Below are positions 36,606 to 45,433 of a stretch of 64,000 nucleotides of DNA, one piece after another. Each line of letters starts with the position of its first letter. The first letter of the stretch is position 1. The notes under the pieces were generated by a model. That model worked only from the letters and a program-made list of their open reading frames with translations, searched no databases and was not told where the DNA came from. The stretch is from JAEZBP01 sp963832725 (GTDB lineage Bacteria > Myxococcota_A > Polyangia > Polyangiales > Sandaracinaceae), in the NCBI GenBank assembly GCA_963832725.1, contig CAWHVG010000006.1, positions 124,001 to 188,000 of the forward strand. The letters are read 5' to 3'. A program made the position numbers and the translations under genes.

Positions 36606-37310
36606 TCACATCGACGCCGGCAGCTCCGGCGGCTCGGGGGTCGCGGCGCGGACGAGGTCGGCGTGTGCTCCCGGGTCCACCGAGGGTCCGCGGTCCCGCT
36701 GCGGCGGAGGTCCCACGCGAGCCGCTGGAGCGGGTCGGCGATGCGCGCGCGCTCCGCCTCGATCGCCTCGTGCCGGGAGGCCAAGGGCACGATGCGGGGC
36801 AAGAGCGCGCGCACGCCGTCGGCGCCCTGGTCGCTCGTGAAGTCCATCCGGATGTAGCCGCGCGACGGATCGCGCAGTCGGAACAGCCAGCGCGTCGCTT
36901 GCTCGCTGCTCGTGCGCCGGAGCCCGCTGACCTCGTAGATCCCGAGCGCCGAGCCCACCTCGAGCAACCCGACCATGTCCTCGATGCGCTCGGCCGACGC
37001 CCACGCCTCGGCCATCGGGTCGGGGCCGCGCTCGTAGGGAGCCGCCGCTCGCGCAGCTGCTCCACGCTCCGCTGCAGCATCCCCCGCGAGCATATCGACC
37101 GCGCGACGCGCGACGTCGACGCCGAACCAACCGTGGCCGCCCGGCGCAATTCGACGAGCACCTGGTACTGGTTCTCTCTCGCGGCTCGTTCGCTAGGCGA
37201 CGATCCGCTCGTACGTCGCGAGCCCATCGGGGGCGGAGCTTGCCTGAGCGCGTGGCGCACCGTCTCCTCGACGATGGCGTGATGACCCCCATGGGGCTTC
37301 GCGCGATCGA
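36606..37310 (-). pseudogene. Degraded hypothetical gene
   Basis: Pieces of one protein lie in all three minus frames: AIVEETVRHALRQAPPPMGS and ARENQYQVLVELRRAATVG, then AEAWASAERIEDMVGLLEVG to LASRHEAIEAERARIADPLQ, then DPGAHADLVRAATPEPPELP ending at 36606. The middle piece is convincingly coding (SALGIYEVSGLRRTSSEQAT). At least two frameshifts separate them, and no start is certain. No family recognised. Confidence 0.45.
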
Positions 37311-37468
37311 TCATCTTCTGCGCACACGCTGCCTGAGCGTCGCCACGCCCGCGTCGAGACCTAACGCGCCGAAGTCGCGGTCTTGCCGAAGTCGACCCGC
37401 AGTCATACCGCCGGCCGGGAGCGCAGGGGCACGCAAGCCGGCGCTCCGCAAGGTACAGAACCGATCCG

Positions 37469-40400
37469 ATGGCTATCCCGTACCTCTCGGTCATGTCCAA
37501 TCACATCCTGCTCGTCCCCTCCGCGGCGTTCTTCGTCCTCTTCGTCGCCGCATCCGGCGTTCGCGCCGATGACCTCGTGCTGGGCGGTGGCGCCTACACC
37601 GCGAGCGTCAGCCGGGCGAGCGGACGGATGACGCTCTCCTACCCGGATCTCACCGGTCGGCTGCGCCTCCGCACACGCCGGATCCGTCGTGGCGAGGCCA
37701 CGCTGGTAGGACCGGCCGGCCGACGAGTCGCGCTCGACGGCCCATCCGGCGTGCGTATCCGGTACGAGGCGGGCGCGGTCACCGAGCTTCTGACCCCACG
37801 ACCTTCGGGCGTGGAGCAGAGTTGGCACTTTCGGCAGCGGCCGGAAGGCACTGGTGACCTCGAGGTCGACGTGGACGTCGGTAGCGCGCAGCTCGTCCTC
37901 GCGGATGCTTCCGGGCTCGTGCTGCGCGCTCCGGCCGGCCGCCTCATCCGCTATGGGCACGCCACGTGGGTCGACGCCGCTGGCGTGCAGACGCCGCTGC
38001 CGAGCCGGTTCGAGCATGGGCGTGTGGTGGTCCGCGTGCCTGCTCGCGTCGTCGACGCCTCCGCGTACCCCGCGGTGCTCGATCCGATGGTCGGTCCCGC
38101 CATGCCGGTCGACGACTCCACGAGGGTCCCGTCTCCCGGGCAGAACGACGCGCACATCTACTTCGACGGGACGAACTACCTGATCACCTACGTCGACGCA
38201 GGCGCCGCGACCCACGGCATTCGCATGGCGCGCGACGGCACCCGCGTCGACGCGATGCCCTTCCCGCTGCCGACCTTCGCGCAGACGGCGTGCAGCGATG
38301 GGGTGTGCATGGGGATGCTGTCCGGCACTCCGCGCGTCCAGCGCTTCCGCACCGACGGAACGATCCTGGATGCGACCCCGGTGGCCCTCGACGTGTTCGC
38401 TACGGCCCCCAAGCTCGCGGCGTACCCGGGCGGGTTCATCGTGGTCGCCTCCGCAACCCGCGGGAGCAATCTCGACGTCGCCTACCGGCATTACTTGCTC
38501 GACGGCACGCCGGTCGAAAGCGCTCTGACGCTGGTCAGGACCGCTGGGTCGCACATCGTGCAAGGCGTCGCATGCGGCTCGAGCGGCTGCCTCGTCGCGT
38601 TTCGTGACGCTGCCACCAGCAAGGCACTGGAGATCGGCCACGACGGGTCGGTCCCCAACCCGGCCGGCGTGAGCCTTCCGTGGGGCTCGTCCCCGACCCC
38701 GAGACTGGTCTACGACGGCGCCGGCTACCTCCTGCACAACGGCAGCCACGCCGTCCGTCTCTCGGCGGACGGGAGCCTGCTCACACCCACGGCCTTCGTG
38801 CTCGGCCCCAGCGGGGGCAACGCGGCGTGCAACGTCTCGCGTTGCTTCGTGGGAGCACCGAACGCTCCAATCGTCAGCGTGCTGGACGATACGAGCACGA
38901 CGGCGACCGTGGTCGTGGTCGAGTCGAGCGCGTCGGAGGCGCTCGATATCGCGTGCTCGGCCACTGAGTGCGCCGTGGTCTCCGTGTCCACCAACGTGAT
39001 GGAGATCGCGCTCCTCGACGCGACCGGCACCGTGACCCTCCGCGGCTTCAGCGTAGTGGGCGCTGGCAACACGCAGGCCGGACCGGCGCTGGCCACCGAC
39101 GGGCTGAGCTACCTCGCGAGCTGGAGCGAAACACGGACGGTCGGCTCCGGCGTGTACGCTGCTCGCATCGACCCCGTCCGTGGCACCATGGACCCCATCG
39201 GGATCGCCGTGACCGACCCGGGCGCCGTTGCGTACGACTCCCCGGCGGTTGCCTTCACCGCGAGCACCTACATGGTGGCGATGCATCGCCTCTCGGGAGG
39301 CATCTCCGTGGCGCGCGTGGGCTCGGACGGCAGCGCGCCGGATGCCGCGAGCCCGCCGGTCGTGGGATTTTCCGGGGTCCACCCCGCGATCGCCGAAGAC
39401 GGGACGAGCTTCCTGGTGTTGTGGTCCGACGGGGGCGGCCAGGTCGTGGGAATCCGGGTGGATGGAATGGCGAGCACCCTCGACGCCTCGCCCTTCGTCA
39501 TCAACCCCACCGGAGACCGTCCCGAGGCGGCCTTCGACGGAACCGGCTATCTCGTGGTGTGGCAGGAGGCGCGGAGCGGCAGCGGCTTGGAAGTCTACGG
39601 GATGCGACTCGGGGTGGACGGAACGCCGATCGACGCGAGCTCCTTCGCGGTGGGCAGCGAGGCCGGTGATCAATCCGCGCCGCAGGTCGCGTTCGGTGGG
39701 GGCACCTTCTTCGTGGTCTGGAGCGACACCCGCGACGCGGGTGAGTCGGCGGTGTACGGCGCGAGGGTAGCTCCCACCGGCGCCGTGCTCGATCCGAGCG
39801 GCCTCCCGATCGCTCGCATACCCAGCACCGACGGGTCGCTCGGCGCAGACAGCATCGACGTGAGCTGGGACGGCAGCGCGTTCGTGGTCACGTGGATCCA
39901 GCTCCAGCCGCGCGAGTACCCTCCAGGGAGCGGCACGACGCGGTCGGTGGGCGACGTGTGGGCGGCACGCGTGGCCGCCAGCGGAACCCTCGAAGATGCC
40001 ACCCCCACGCTGGTCACGTCGGACGTGCTGGCGTCGTCCCCGCCGACTGCGGTCGTGTCGCGCCGCACAGGCGAGAGTCTCATCGCGTACCCGGCCCGCC
40101 CGGCCGCCGTCGACCAGGTGATGGTCCGTCTCTTCGTCGGCGGCGCCGCGCCTGATGGGACTGCATGCGCCGCCGCGACCGAGTGCGACTCCGGCTTCTG
40201 TGCCGACGGGGTCTGCTGCGACCGCGCGTGCGACGGCGCGTGCGAAGCCTGCTCGACTGCCGCGGGCGCCAGCACCGACGGGATGTGCGAGCCGTCCTCG
40301 GCCGGCGTGGTCTGCCGAGCCGCGAGCGACTCCTGTGACGTGGCGGAGGTGTGCGACGGAACGTCCGGGGCCTGCCCTGCCGACGTGAGCTGCACGGCAG

Positions 40401-40627
40401 ACGGTGGGCTTTCACCCGTGGATGCGGGCACCGACACGCCAGCTGACGCCGGAGCCGGAGGCACGGACGGTGAAGTGCCGCCAGCGGACGGCGGAGCGGC
40501 GGTTCCCGCGAGCGGGTGCGGGTGCCGGGCGACGGGTGAGGGACGCACGGGCGATCCCGCGCTGGCCGTGTTCGTGCTGGGGCTCTGGCTCTGCTCACGG
40601 CGCGGTCGCCGGAGATGTCGGCCGTAG
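37469..40627 (+). CDS. Large MYXO-CTERM surface protein with beta-repeat domain
   Basis: A 1052-residue secreted protein. The N-terminal signal peptide (ILLVPSAAFFVLFVAASGVR) suits a start at ATG 37469 or 37493. A jelly-roll-like region to residue 200 is followed by about ten beta-propeller-like repeats of the type F-D-G-T-x-Y-L-I-x-W and V-Y-G-x-R-V-x-x-D-G-T-x-x-D (for example GYLVVWQEARSGSGLEVYG). Next is a disintegrin-like Cys-rich module (CDSGFCADGVCCDRACDGAC), an Asp/Ala/Gly linker and the sorting tail SGCGCRATGEG-(...)-LAVFVLGLWLCSRRGRRR. MYXO-CTERM tails target proteins to the myxobacterial outer surface. It is intact and ends 58 bp before IS91-like copy D. Confidence 0.85.
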   Translation: MAIPYLSVMSNHILLVPSAAFFVLFVAASGVRADDLVLGGGAYTASVSRASGRMTLSYPDLTGRLRLRTRRIRRGEATLVGPAGRRVALDGPSGVRIRYEAGAVTELLTPRPSGVEQSWHFRQRPEGTGDLEVDVDVGSAQLVLADASGLVLRAPAGRLIRYGHATWVDAAGVQTPLPSRFEHGRVVVRVPARVVDASAYPAVLDPMVGPAMPVDDSTRVPSPGQNDAHIYFDGTNYLITYVDAGAATHGIRMARDGTRVDAMPFPLPTFAQTACSDGVCMGMLSGTPRVQRFRTDGTILDATPVALDVFATAPKLAAYPGGFIVVASATRGSNLDVAYRHYLLDGTPVESALTLVRTAGSHIVQGVACGSSGCLVAFRDAATSKALEIGHDGSVPNPAGVSLPWGSSPTPRLVYDGAGYLLHNGSHAVRLSADGSLLTPTAFVLGPSGGNAACNVSRCFVGAPNAPIVSVLDDTSTTATVVVVESSASEALDIACSATECAVVSVSTNVMEIALLDATGTVTLRGFSVVGAGNTQAGPALATDGLSYLASWSETRTVGSGVYAARIDPVRGTMDPIGIAVTDPGAVAYDSPAVAFTASTYMVAMHRLSGGISVARVGSDGSAPDAASPPVVGFSGVHPAIAEDGTSFLVLWSDGGGQVVGIRVDGMASTLDASPFVINPTGDRPEAAFDGTGYLVVWQEARSGSGLEVYGMRLGVDGTPIDASSFAVGSEAGDQSAPQVAFGGGTFFVVWSDTRDAGESAVYGARVAPTGAVLDPSGLPIARIPSTDGSLGADSIDVSWDGSAFVVTWIQLQPREYPPGSGTTRSVGDVWAARVAASGTLEDATPTLVTSDVLASSPPTAVVSRRTGESLIAYPARPAAVDQVMVRLFVGGAAPDGTACAAATECDSGFCADGVCCDRACDGACEACSTAAGASTDGMCEPSSAGVVCRAASDSCDVAEVCDGTSGACPADVSCTADGGLSPVDAGTDTPADAGAGGTDGEVPPADGGAAVPASGCGCRATGEGRTGDPALAVFVLGLWLCSRRGRRRCRP

Positions 40628-40685
40628 AGACGCGCCAGATCCACCTCGCCCGACCTCGCGGTTGCAGAAGTCGATCGCGCCGCCG

Positions 40686-41246
40686 ACTCGGAGCGTAGCC
40701 CGCACAAAGCGGATTTTGGAAGCAGGCCTCCGGCGCCGGCGACTGCAAGGATCGGTTGGAGCGGTATCACCTTGGTCGAGGTGGGGCTGGGCGAAGGACC
40801 GCTGGGGTGCGCGAGGGTGTCGTGACGCGTCCGGACGAGGAGGGCGGTCGCCTGAGGCCGGGCGGCGGACGGAGCGGTGCGCCGCCGTGCGGCCGATGAG
40901 GCCGTGCGGTCAGGGGAAGTCGAGCATCTCGGGGTGCTCGGGCGGGCCGCGCGGGGGATGGGGTGGCAGCGGATCGGCCCAGATGGGAAGGTGGGTCAGG
41001 AGGCGCTGAATCTCGGCTCGGTCGAAGAGCACGGCCACGAATCGGAGCCGGCCCCTGCAGCGTGGGCAGGAGAGCACGTCGAGGCCGAAGGAGTGCAACA
41101 TCAACGCCGCCCAGGAAGCATCGCGATGGCGCCGCGGCGCAGCCGGGCGGGCTCGAGGGCGGTTCTTCGCATGCGGGGCGAGCACGCCGGCGTAGAGGGT
41201 CGTGTTCGCGCGCGGCCTCGGCACCAACGAGGCGAGTCGGCCGAGA
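40686..41246 (-). mobile_element. IS91-like copy D: transposase C-terminal part plus complete outer end
   Basis: Outer end CGGAGCGTAGCCCGCACAAA near 40686, then the block shared with copies A and E, then minus frame 40910-41246 encoding LASLVPRPRANTTLYAGVLA, DASWAALMLHSFGLDVLSCP and the stop. Homology ends at GAGTCGGCCGAG (41246). It is in the same orientation as copy E, 5.4 kb away, so the two form direct repeats of about 560 bp flanking the BstA-like island. Confidence 0.85.
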
Positions 41247-41511
41247 AAGAGCATGGGTCAGCGCCTCGACCCACCTGGCTCGCGGAAGACGGATCCGTCC
41301 AGGGCCCGGCAGGAGATTCGTACTCCCAGGGCGAGTTGCCGGTGCGAAGGCTGGACTCCGCAGCGGAGGACGAAACCCGTGCGTTCTCGGTAGGTTCAGG
41401 CGGGACACCAGTCGAAGGCCACGACCACGCGTCGTTCGTGACACGTCGCAAGGCGTGGCCGCATCGACGCCGACCGAATCCCCCGAGATACGGCCTCAAC
41501 TACACAGAATT

Positions 41512-41750
41512 ACTGTGAGATTCGGGAATCAACATCGAGCCCTGCAAGACCCCTTGACCCGGATTCCCGAGCCCGGTACCCCCGGGTTCTCACACCACGG
41601 GTAGTGGGGGGAGGGAAACGTCTCCTCCGCATTGTGAAGGCGCCTTAGGTCGCCTCACGCCCCGCAAGGTGCGGGCTCTTTGAAATGTCGAGGTCACCTC
41701 GAACCGGCAGGAGGGGGCAACCTCCCGTCCGGCTCGGGTGACCTCTTCCG
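41512..41750. other. Highly structured leader upstream of the BstA-like gene
   Basis: No gene lies in 41247-41973. Within it are several dyads. CGGGAATC pairs with GATTCCCG (about 41523-41568), AAGGCGCCTT is a perfect palindrome near 41637, and CCCGCA-AGG-TGCGGG near 41660 is followed by CTCTTT. A three-tier hairpin spans 41690-41745: outer GAGGTCACC/GGTGACCTC, middle CCGG/CCGG, inner GGAGG/CCTCC. It ends 228 bp before the GTG start. It may be a regulatory leader, a small RNA or a self-immunity DNA element. Confidence 0.55.
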
Positions 41751-41973
41751 CCGTCCGGCGATCCGGTTGGCTGGCTGGATAACCGCTTCTATTCAGAAGG
41801 AGCGGGCGAGTCAACCCCATCGTCGGGCGACGGGTAGCGCCGCGTCGACCCTCCGGCCTCACGCGCGCCGACCACTCGTCGGCATCGTGGTGGTCGCGAG
41901 ATCGGAGCGGATAACCCCCAAGTGCCAGGAAACACAGCGTTTTCTGGCGTTCGCGAACGATTGGATTGACCAC

Positions 41974-42936
41974 GTGAAAAACGCACTACAGCTAGCGTTG
42001 AAGATCGAGACGCCCATTCAGGGCGAGCTGCGCGGCATCGAGATGGGGGTCTCCCCGGACGGGGCTGCCTTCCTCTCGCAGCGCGGCGTCGCCGAGATCT
42101 GCGGCGTCGTCCCGTCGACCGTGACCGAACTCGCTCAGGAGTTCGCACGCGGCGTCAACACCCCGCGTGCCGTGCGCCTGAGGAGCCTGCTGGAGCACCT
42201 CGGGTGGAACGGACCGCTCTACACTCCGATCCAGGCCAACAACGGGCAGACCATCCACGCCTACCCCGACGCGGTCGTCGTCGCGTTCCTCCAGTACTAC
42301 GCGTTCGACTCGCGTAGCCCGAGCGAGAAGGCTATGCGTGCGCTCGGCTTGCTGGCGACAAAGACCCTCCGCGACATGATCTACGTGGCGCTCGGGCTTC
42401 CGGTCGGCGGAGTAGACGCTTCGTGGAACGCGCTCCACGAGCGCATGCTGATGAACGAGATCCCGGCGGGTTGGTTCTCGGTGTTTTCCGCCACCCAGCA
42501 CTTGCTCGTCGCAGCGAAGCGCGGGGGACTCAACATCGGTCCACAGACCGTGCCGGACATCTCGATCGGGCAGCGCTGGAGTGCCTGGTGGACGCAGCGC
42601 GAGTTGGCACGCAAGTACGGCGACCGGCGTTCCTGGCCGCATCGCTATCCGTCCGACCACCCGCAGGCGCGAGCGAACGGGTACATCGAGGCCTTCATCT
42701 ACCCGAAGTCGGCCATGGGTGAGTTCGCGATGTGGTTGGACACCGAGTACCTGCCAGTCCTGTTCCCGAAGTACTTGGACGGTCAGATCGCGAAGAAGTC
42801 CATCAGCTCGTCCGAGGCGTACTCGTTGGTTAAGTCGCTCACCCCGAAGCAACTCCCCGCACCGCCTCCGCCGGACGGCCGCAAGACCGTGCCGGTGCTG
42901 AAGCGCGCGATCCGGCGTCGCCCTCCGAAGAAGTAG
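41974..42936 (+). CDS. BstA-like abortive-infection protein (candidate)
   Basis: A 320-residue cytoplasmic protein; GTG 41974 (MKNALQLALKIETPIQGEL) is the only start-like codon near the conserved part. The N-terminus (GIEMGVSPDGAAFLSQRGVA, EICGVVPSTVTELAQEF, then TIHAYPDAVVVAFLQYY) suits a KilA-N/winged DNA-binding module. The C-terminus (HERMLMNEIPAGWFSVFSAT, TVPDISIGQRWSAWW, ARKYGDRRSWPHRYPSDHPQ, FIYPKSAMGEFAMWLDTEYL) matches my recollection of the BstA-like C-terminal domain of prophage-encoded defence proteins. BstA halts phage DNA replication, and its own prophage is protected by a DNA element near the gene. The assignment is from pattern memory. It is followed by a strong terminator hairpin. 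Confidence 0.5.
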   Translation: MKNALQLALKIETPIQGELRGIEMGVSPDGAAFLSQRGVAEICGVVPSTVTELAQEFARGVNTPRAVRLRSLLEHLGWNGPLYTPIQANNGQTIHAYPDAVVVAFLQYYAFDSRSPSEKAMRALGLLATKTLRDMIYVALGLPVGGVDASWNALHERMLMNEIPAGWFSVFSATQHLLVAAKRGGLNIGPQTVPDISIGQRWSAWWTQRELARKYGDRRSWPHRYPSDHPQARANGYIEAFIYPKSAMGEFAMWLDTEYLPVLFPKYLDGQIAKKSISSSEAYSLVKSLTPKQLPAPPPPDGRKTVPVLKRAIRRRPPKK

Positions 42937-42948
42937 CTCAGACAGGCG

Positions 42949-42990
42949 GAGGGGCTCGGCGCGATGCCACCGCGCTGCGCCGAGCCCCTC
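42949..42990. terminator. Strong bidirectional hairpin terminator
   Basis: GAGGGGCTCGGCGC (42949-42962) pairs perfectly with GCGCCGAGCCCCTC (42977-42990), 14 bp with a 14-nt loop. It lies 12 bp after the BstA-like stop and 2 bp before the stop of the convergent minus-strand gene, so it can serve both. Confidence 0.8.
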
Positions 42991-42992
42991 TG

Positions 42993-43196
42993 TCACGACG
43001 TGAACCTCAACCCGAAGCACCTCACCTCGCCGGCCTCGACCGCCGCGAGCGCGATCGACTCGGCCAGGTACGAGAAGGCCAGCGCCGACTTCCCCGACCG
43101 CCTCGCCCTGAACAGCACGTCAGCGCCGCCCGACCCAAGCTCGCGCGCGCAGATGGCCGCCCGGGCGGCGCGCTTGTGCCAGTGCCACTGGCGCAC
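42993..43196 (-). CDS. Small hypothetical protein
   Basis: About 67 residues from GTG 43196 (the frame is open further upstream through RRPIEIERV). It reads RQWHWHKRAARAAICAREL, VLFRARRSGKSALAFSYLAE and SIALAAVEAGEVRCFGLRFT. 'RARRSGKSALAF' looks like a phosphate-binding turn but is too short and isolated to call an ATPase; it could be the N-terminal stump of a phage packaging-type or other P-loop protein. The shared terminator immediately after its stop supports expression. No family recognised. Confidence 0.35.
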   Translation of the reverse strand: MRQWHWHKRAARAAICARELGSGGADVLFRARRSGKSALAFSYLAESIALAAVEAGEVRCFGLRFTS

Positions 43197-43401
43197 ACGC
43201 TCGATCTCGATCGGACGGCGACCGACAGCGCCGCCCGAAGGTGCTCCAGCCGATCGGCGTCAGCGCGTTCGAGGTGCTGGAGGTGGGCGGGGAGCTGGAC
43301 CAGGGACCTTACAACCCCTCCAGGTGTCAACACACGTTGACGGGTTTCCTCCCTGCGTCGCTCGCTTTACAGAGGCGCTCCGCCCTCCTAGCATCGGAGT
43401 G

Positions 43402-43408
43402 AAGGAGG
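43402..43408 (+). promoter_or_regulatory. Shine-Dalgarno AAGGAGG that decides the start of the PH/SHOCT gene
   Basis: AAGGAGG lies only one base before ATG 43410 but seven bases before the in-frame GTG 43416. The spacing strongly favours GTG as the real initiation codon. Confidence 0.75.
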
Positions 43409-43415
43409 GATGCAA

Positions 43416-44048
43416 GTGTCCAACGCCATTCAAACGCGGCCACCGGAGTCCACGGCCCAGAAGCAGGTCGTTGCGCGTGTCACCGGGCTCCTGATGGAGG
43501 GGGAGCAAATCCTCGCATCAGCCGGGCAGACGGGGTTCGCACGCTGGTTCATCTTCCCCTCGGACGGCGTGGTGGTCACCAACCACCGCATCTTCCTGGT
43601 GAAGAACGGGATGTTCAGCTTCAACTTCAACGACATGCACTGGCAGCACGTCCAGGACGTGCACCTCGGCATGAAGATGATGGGGGCCATCATCTCGGCT
43701 CAGGCGTCCGTGTCGAAGTCGGGCTACCACACGCACGCCCACGCCGGTGGCTACGCCAGGCGGTCCATCGATGGGCTCGACAAGACCCAAGCGCAAGAGG
43801 TCTACCGTATCGGGCAGGCGATGGAGAACGAGTGGCGCGAGCACAACCGGCAGCGGCTCATGCAGGAGCGCCAAGTCGAGCGAGGCGCCTACCTCGTGCA
43901 GCAACCAGGGGCTCAGCCGGCATCTCCGGGGAACGGTGGCGGTGATCCCGCTGAGCGACTTCAGAAGCTGAAGGGCCTGGCCGACCAAGGGCTCATCAGC
44001 CCGGAGGAGTTCGCTCAGCGGAAGAGCGAGATTCTTGGCTCCATCTGA
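43416..44048 (+). CDS. PH-like domain plus SHOCT protein
   Basis: A 210-residue cytoplasmic protein. The N-terminal domain (LLMEGEQILASAGQTGFARW, FIFPSDGVVVTNHRIFLVKN, FNFNDMHWQHVQDVHLGMKM) follows the bacterial PH-like fold ('l..gE.i......g.f.....f......vlTn.Rl.......'). A Gln/Arg-rich linker leads to a C-terminal SHOCT motif (RLQKLKGLADQGLISPEEFA), the short helix pair found at the ends of many phage and bacterial oligomeric proteins. The role of both modules is poorly known; phage and mobile-element association is common. Start GTG 43416 is set by the RBS. Its 3' end overlaps the convergent GH25 gene by 53 bp. Confidence 0.65.
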   Translation: MSNAIQTRPPESTAQKQVVARVTGLLMEGEQILASAGQTGFARWFIFPSDGVVVTNHRIFLVKNGMFSFNFNDMHWQHVQDVHLGMKMMGAIISAQASVSKSGYHTHAHAGGYARRSIDGLDKTQAQEVYRIGQAMENEWREHNRQRLMQERQVERGAYLVQQPGAQPASPGNGGGDPAERLQKLKGLADQGLISPEEFAQRKSEILGSI

Positions 44049-44790
44049 GGAACTCATCCTCGTCGCCGCGGAACCAGTTTCCGTCGACCGGGGTCGATAT
44101 GCCCTCCACGCTCAGTCGCGACGTCCACTGATGCAGCGTCCACTCGCTCCACGGCGCGCCCTTGCCCTCTCGATCGACCGGCATGAGCGGAGGGCGCGAC
44201 GGTGAGCCGTAGGAAGGCACCCAGGGTGGCAGGTCGGAGAAGATCGAGCGCAGGTGCTCGATCTGCGGGTCGACCGACTGGCCGACGAACCAGTGCCACG
44301 AACGCCCCGTGTAGAGCAGCACCTTGTGCCCTGCCTCCTCTAGCCGATGGACCAGCGACGCGAGGCATTCGAGGACGTCGACGGTGCCGACGTCGGCCTG
44401 CTCGTGCTGGGGGTGCCACCACGCTCCGTCGCTCTCGTCCTCGTCGGTGTCCGGGCGGTCGGGCTCGCCTTCAAGATCGAGCGCGACGAACGCGGGTAGG
44501 ACGCCAGCGTCGCGGATGACGCGCTCGATGATGTCCACCTGCTCGCCAGGCGTGTGGGAGGCGCGGACGTAGTGGTACGTGCCGACGGTCAGGCCAGCCT
44601 CGTGGGCGCCCCTGAGGTTCTCGACCGCACGCGGGTCGATGTCGACGCCGTCGGAAGAACGGACGACGGCGAAGTGGAAGCCCTGCCGGTCGGCGGCGAC
44701 GGCTGGCCAGTCGATGTCGCCTTGGTAGCGGGAGACGTCGATGCCGGCTGTCTTGGGTCGTTCGTAGGTGTCGATGGCTCGTCGGTGCAC
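43996..44790 (-). CDS. GH25-type lysozyme-like hydrolase
   Basis: About 264 residues from GTG 44790. The TIM-barrel hallmarks of family 25 are visible: AGIDVSRYQGDIDWPAVAAD (first catalytic Asp, 'DVSxxQG.IDW'), VGTYHYVRAS, VALDLEGEPD (the DxE pair), VLLYTGRSWHWFVG and TLHQWTSRLSVEGISTPVDG ('l.QyT..g.v.Gi...vD.n.F'). These enzymes cleave peptidoglycan at the MurNAc-GlcNAc bond. No signal peptide is seen with this start; the frame is open further upstream but without protein character. Next to a BstA-like gene it may be a phage-derived lysin or an effector. It is divergent from a secreted-protein gene with a 74-bp gap. Confidence 0.75.
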   Translation of the reverse strand: MHRRAIDTYERPKTAGIDVSRYQGDIDWPAVAADRQGFHFAVVRSSDGVDIDPRAVENLRGAHEAGLTVGTYHYVRASHTPGEQVDIIERVIRDAGVLPAFVALDLEGEPDRPDTDEDESDGAWWHPQHEQADVGTVDVLECLASLVHRLEEAGHKVLLYTGRSWHWFVGQSVDPQIEHLRSIFSDLPPWVPSYGSPSRPPLMPVDREGKGAPWSEWTLHQWTSRLSVEGISTPVDGNWFRGDEDEFLRWSQESRSSAERTPPG

Positions 44791-44864
44791 GTAGGACGGT
44801 ACCGACGGTTTGACTCGCGCCGGGAGCGGCTCGTAGGCTTGTTGCCTCGACTCGCGAGGGGAAG

Positions 44865-45425
44865 ATGCGATGGACGATGTTGATCGTGGTGCTGGGACTG
44901 CTGCCTGCCACGACGCGCGCGCAAGCAACCGCGGAGAGTTGCGCAGCGAGCTTCCCCGCGCGGTTGGACGACGCAAGGCAGGCCGTCATCCAGTTCAGGC
45001 AGTTCACGCAGGGCTACAGCCGCTCCATGCCGTGGTTTAACGAGCACTGCCGCCTGCTAGAGGACGCGGAACGGATCGCTCGACACGAGGACGATCCCTT
45101 CGCCTTTGTGTGCGACACGAGGCGTGGGCGCCCCCGTGAGCTGACCACCCGGTACGTCGCGCAGTACGCCGGGGCGATCCCGACGATCGCTGTGCTGATC
45201 CACTCTTCTGCCGAGACCCGCGCGTGCGTGCCCTTCGACGGGCGTGACCGAATACCGCTGCTACCGGAGTCGATCGAGAACAGCGTCACGATGCAGCTCC
45301 TCGTGCTGTGCTGGGGCAGAGATGACAACGCGAACTGCGAGGGCTCTCGTACTCAACTCGACGCGCTGGTCGCGGCGTTCCGAGAGCGGTTTCCCCCGCC
45401 TGAACCCGAGGGCGCCGAGGAGTAG
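44865..45425 (+). CDS. Secreted protein of unknown function
   Basis: A 186-residue product from ATG 44865, preceded by GAGGGGA. The signal peptide (MRWTMLIVVLGLLPATTRAQ) is followed by a helical domain (LDDARQAVIQFRQFTQGYSR) with cysteines at SCAAS, HCRLLED, FVCDTRRG, RACVPF, VLCWGRD and NCEGSR, likely forming periplasmic disulfides. It begins 74 bp from the divergent GH25 gene and is followed after 8 bp by a small gene, so those two share an operon. It could be an inhibitor or partner of the hydrolase, but nothing in the sequence proves it. No family recognised. Confidence 0.55.
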   Translation: MRWTMLIVVLGLLPATTRAQATAESCAASFPARLDDARQAVIQFRQFTQGYSRSMPWFNEHCRLLEDAERIARHEDDPFAFVCDTRRGRPRELTTRYVAQYAGAIPTIAVLIHSSAETRACVPFDGRDRIPLLPESIENSVTMQLLVLCWGRDDNANCEGSRTQLDALVAAFRERFPPPEPEGAEE

Positions 45426-45433
45426 GTGACAGC

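Noticed and set aside
41690..41745. Type III toxin-antitoxin RNA
   Set aside because: There are no tandem RNA repeats, and the downstream protein is twice the usual toxin length with a different pattern.
41512..41750. Retron msr/msd region
   Set aside because: The hairpins are retron-like in appearance, but no reverse transcriptase is encoded anywhere nearby.
42993..43196. P-loop ATPase or terminase from the RARRSGKSALAF motif
   Set aside because: The ORF is too short, has no Walker B, and the motif lacks the first glycine of GxxxxGKS. Only a small hypothetical protein is supported.
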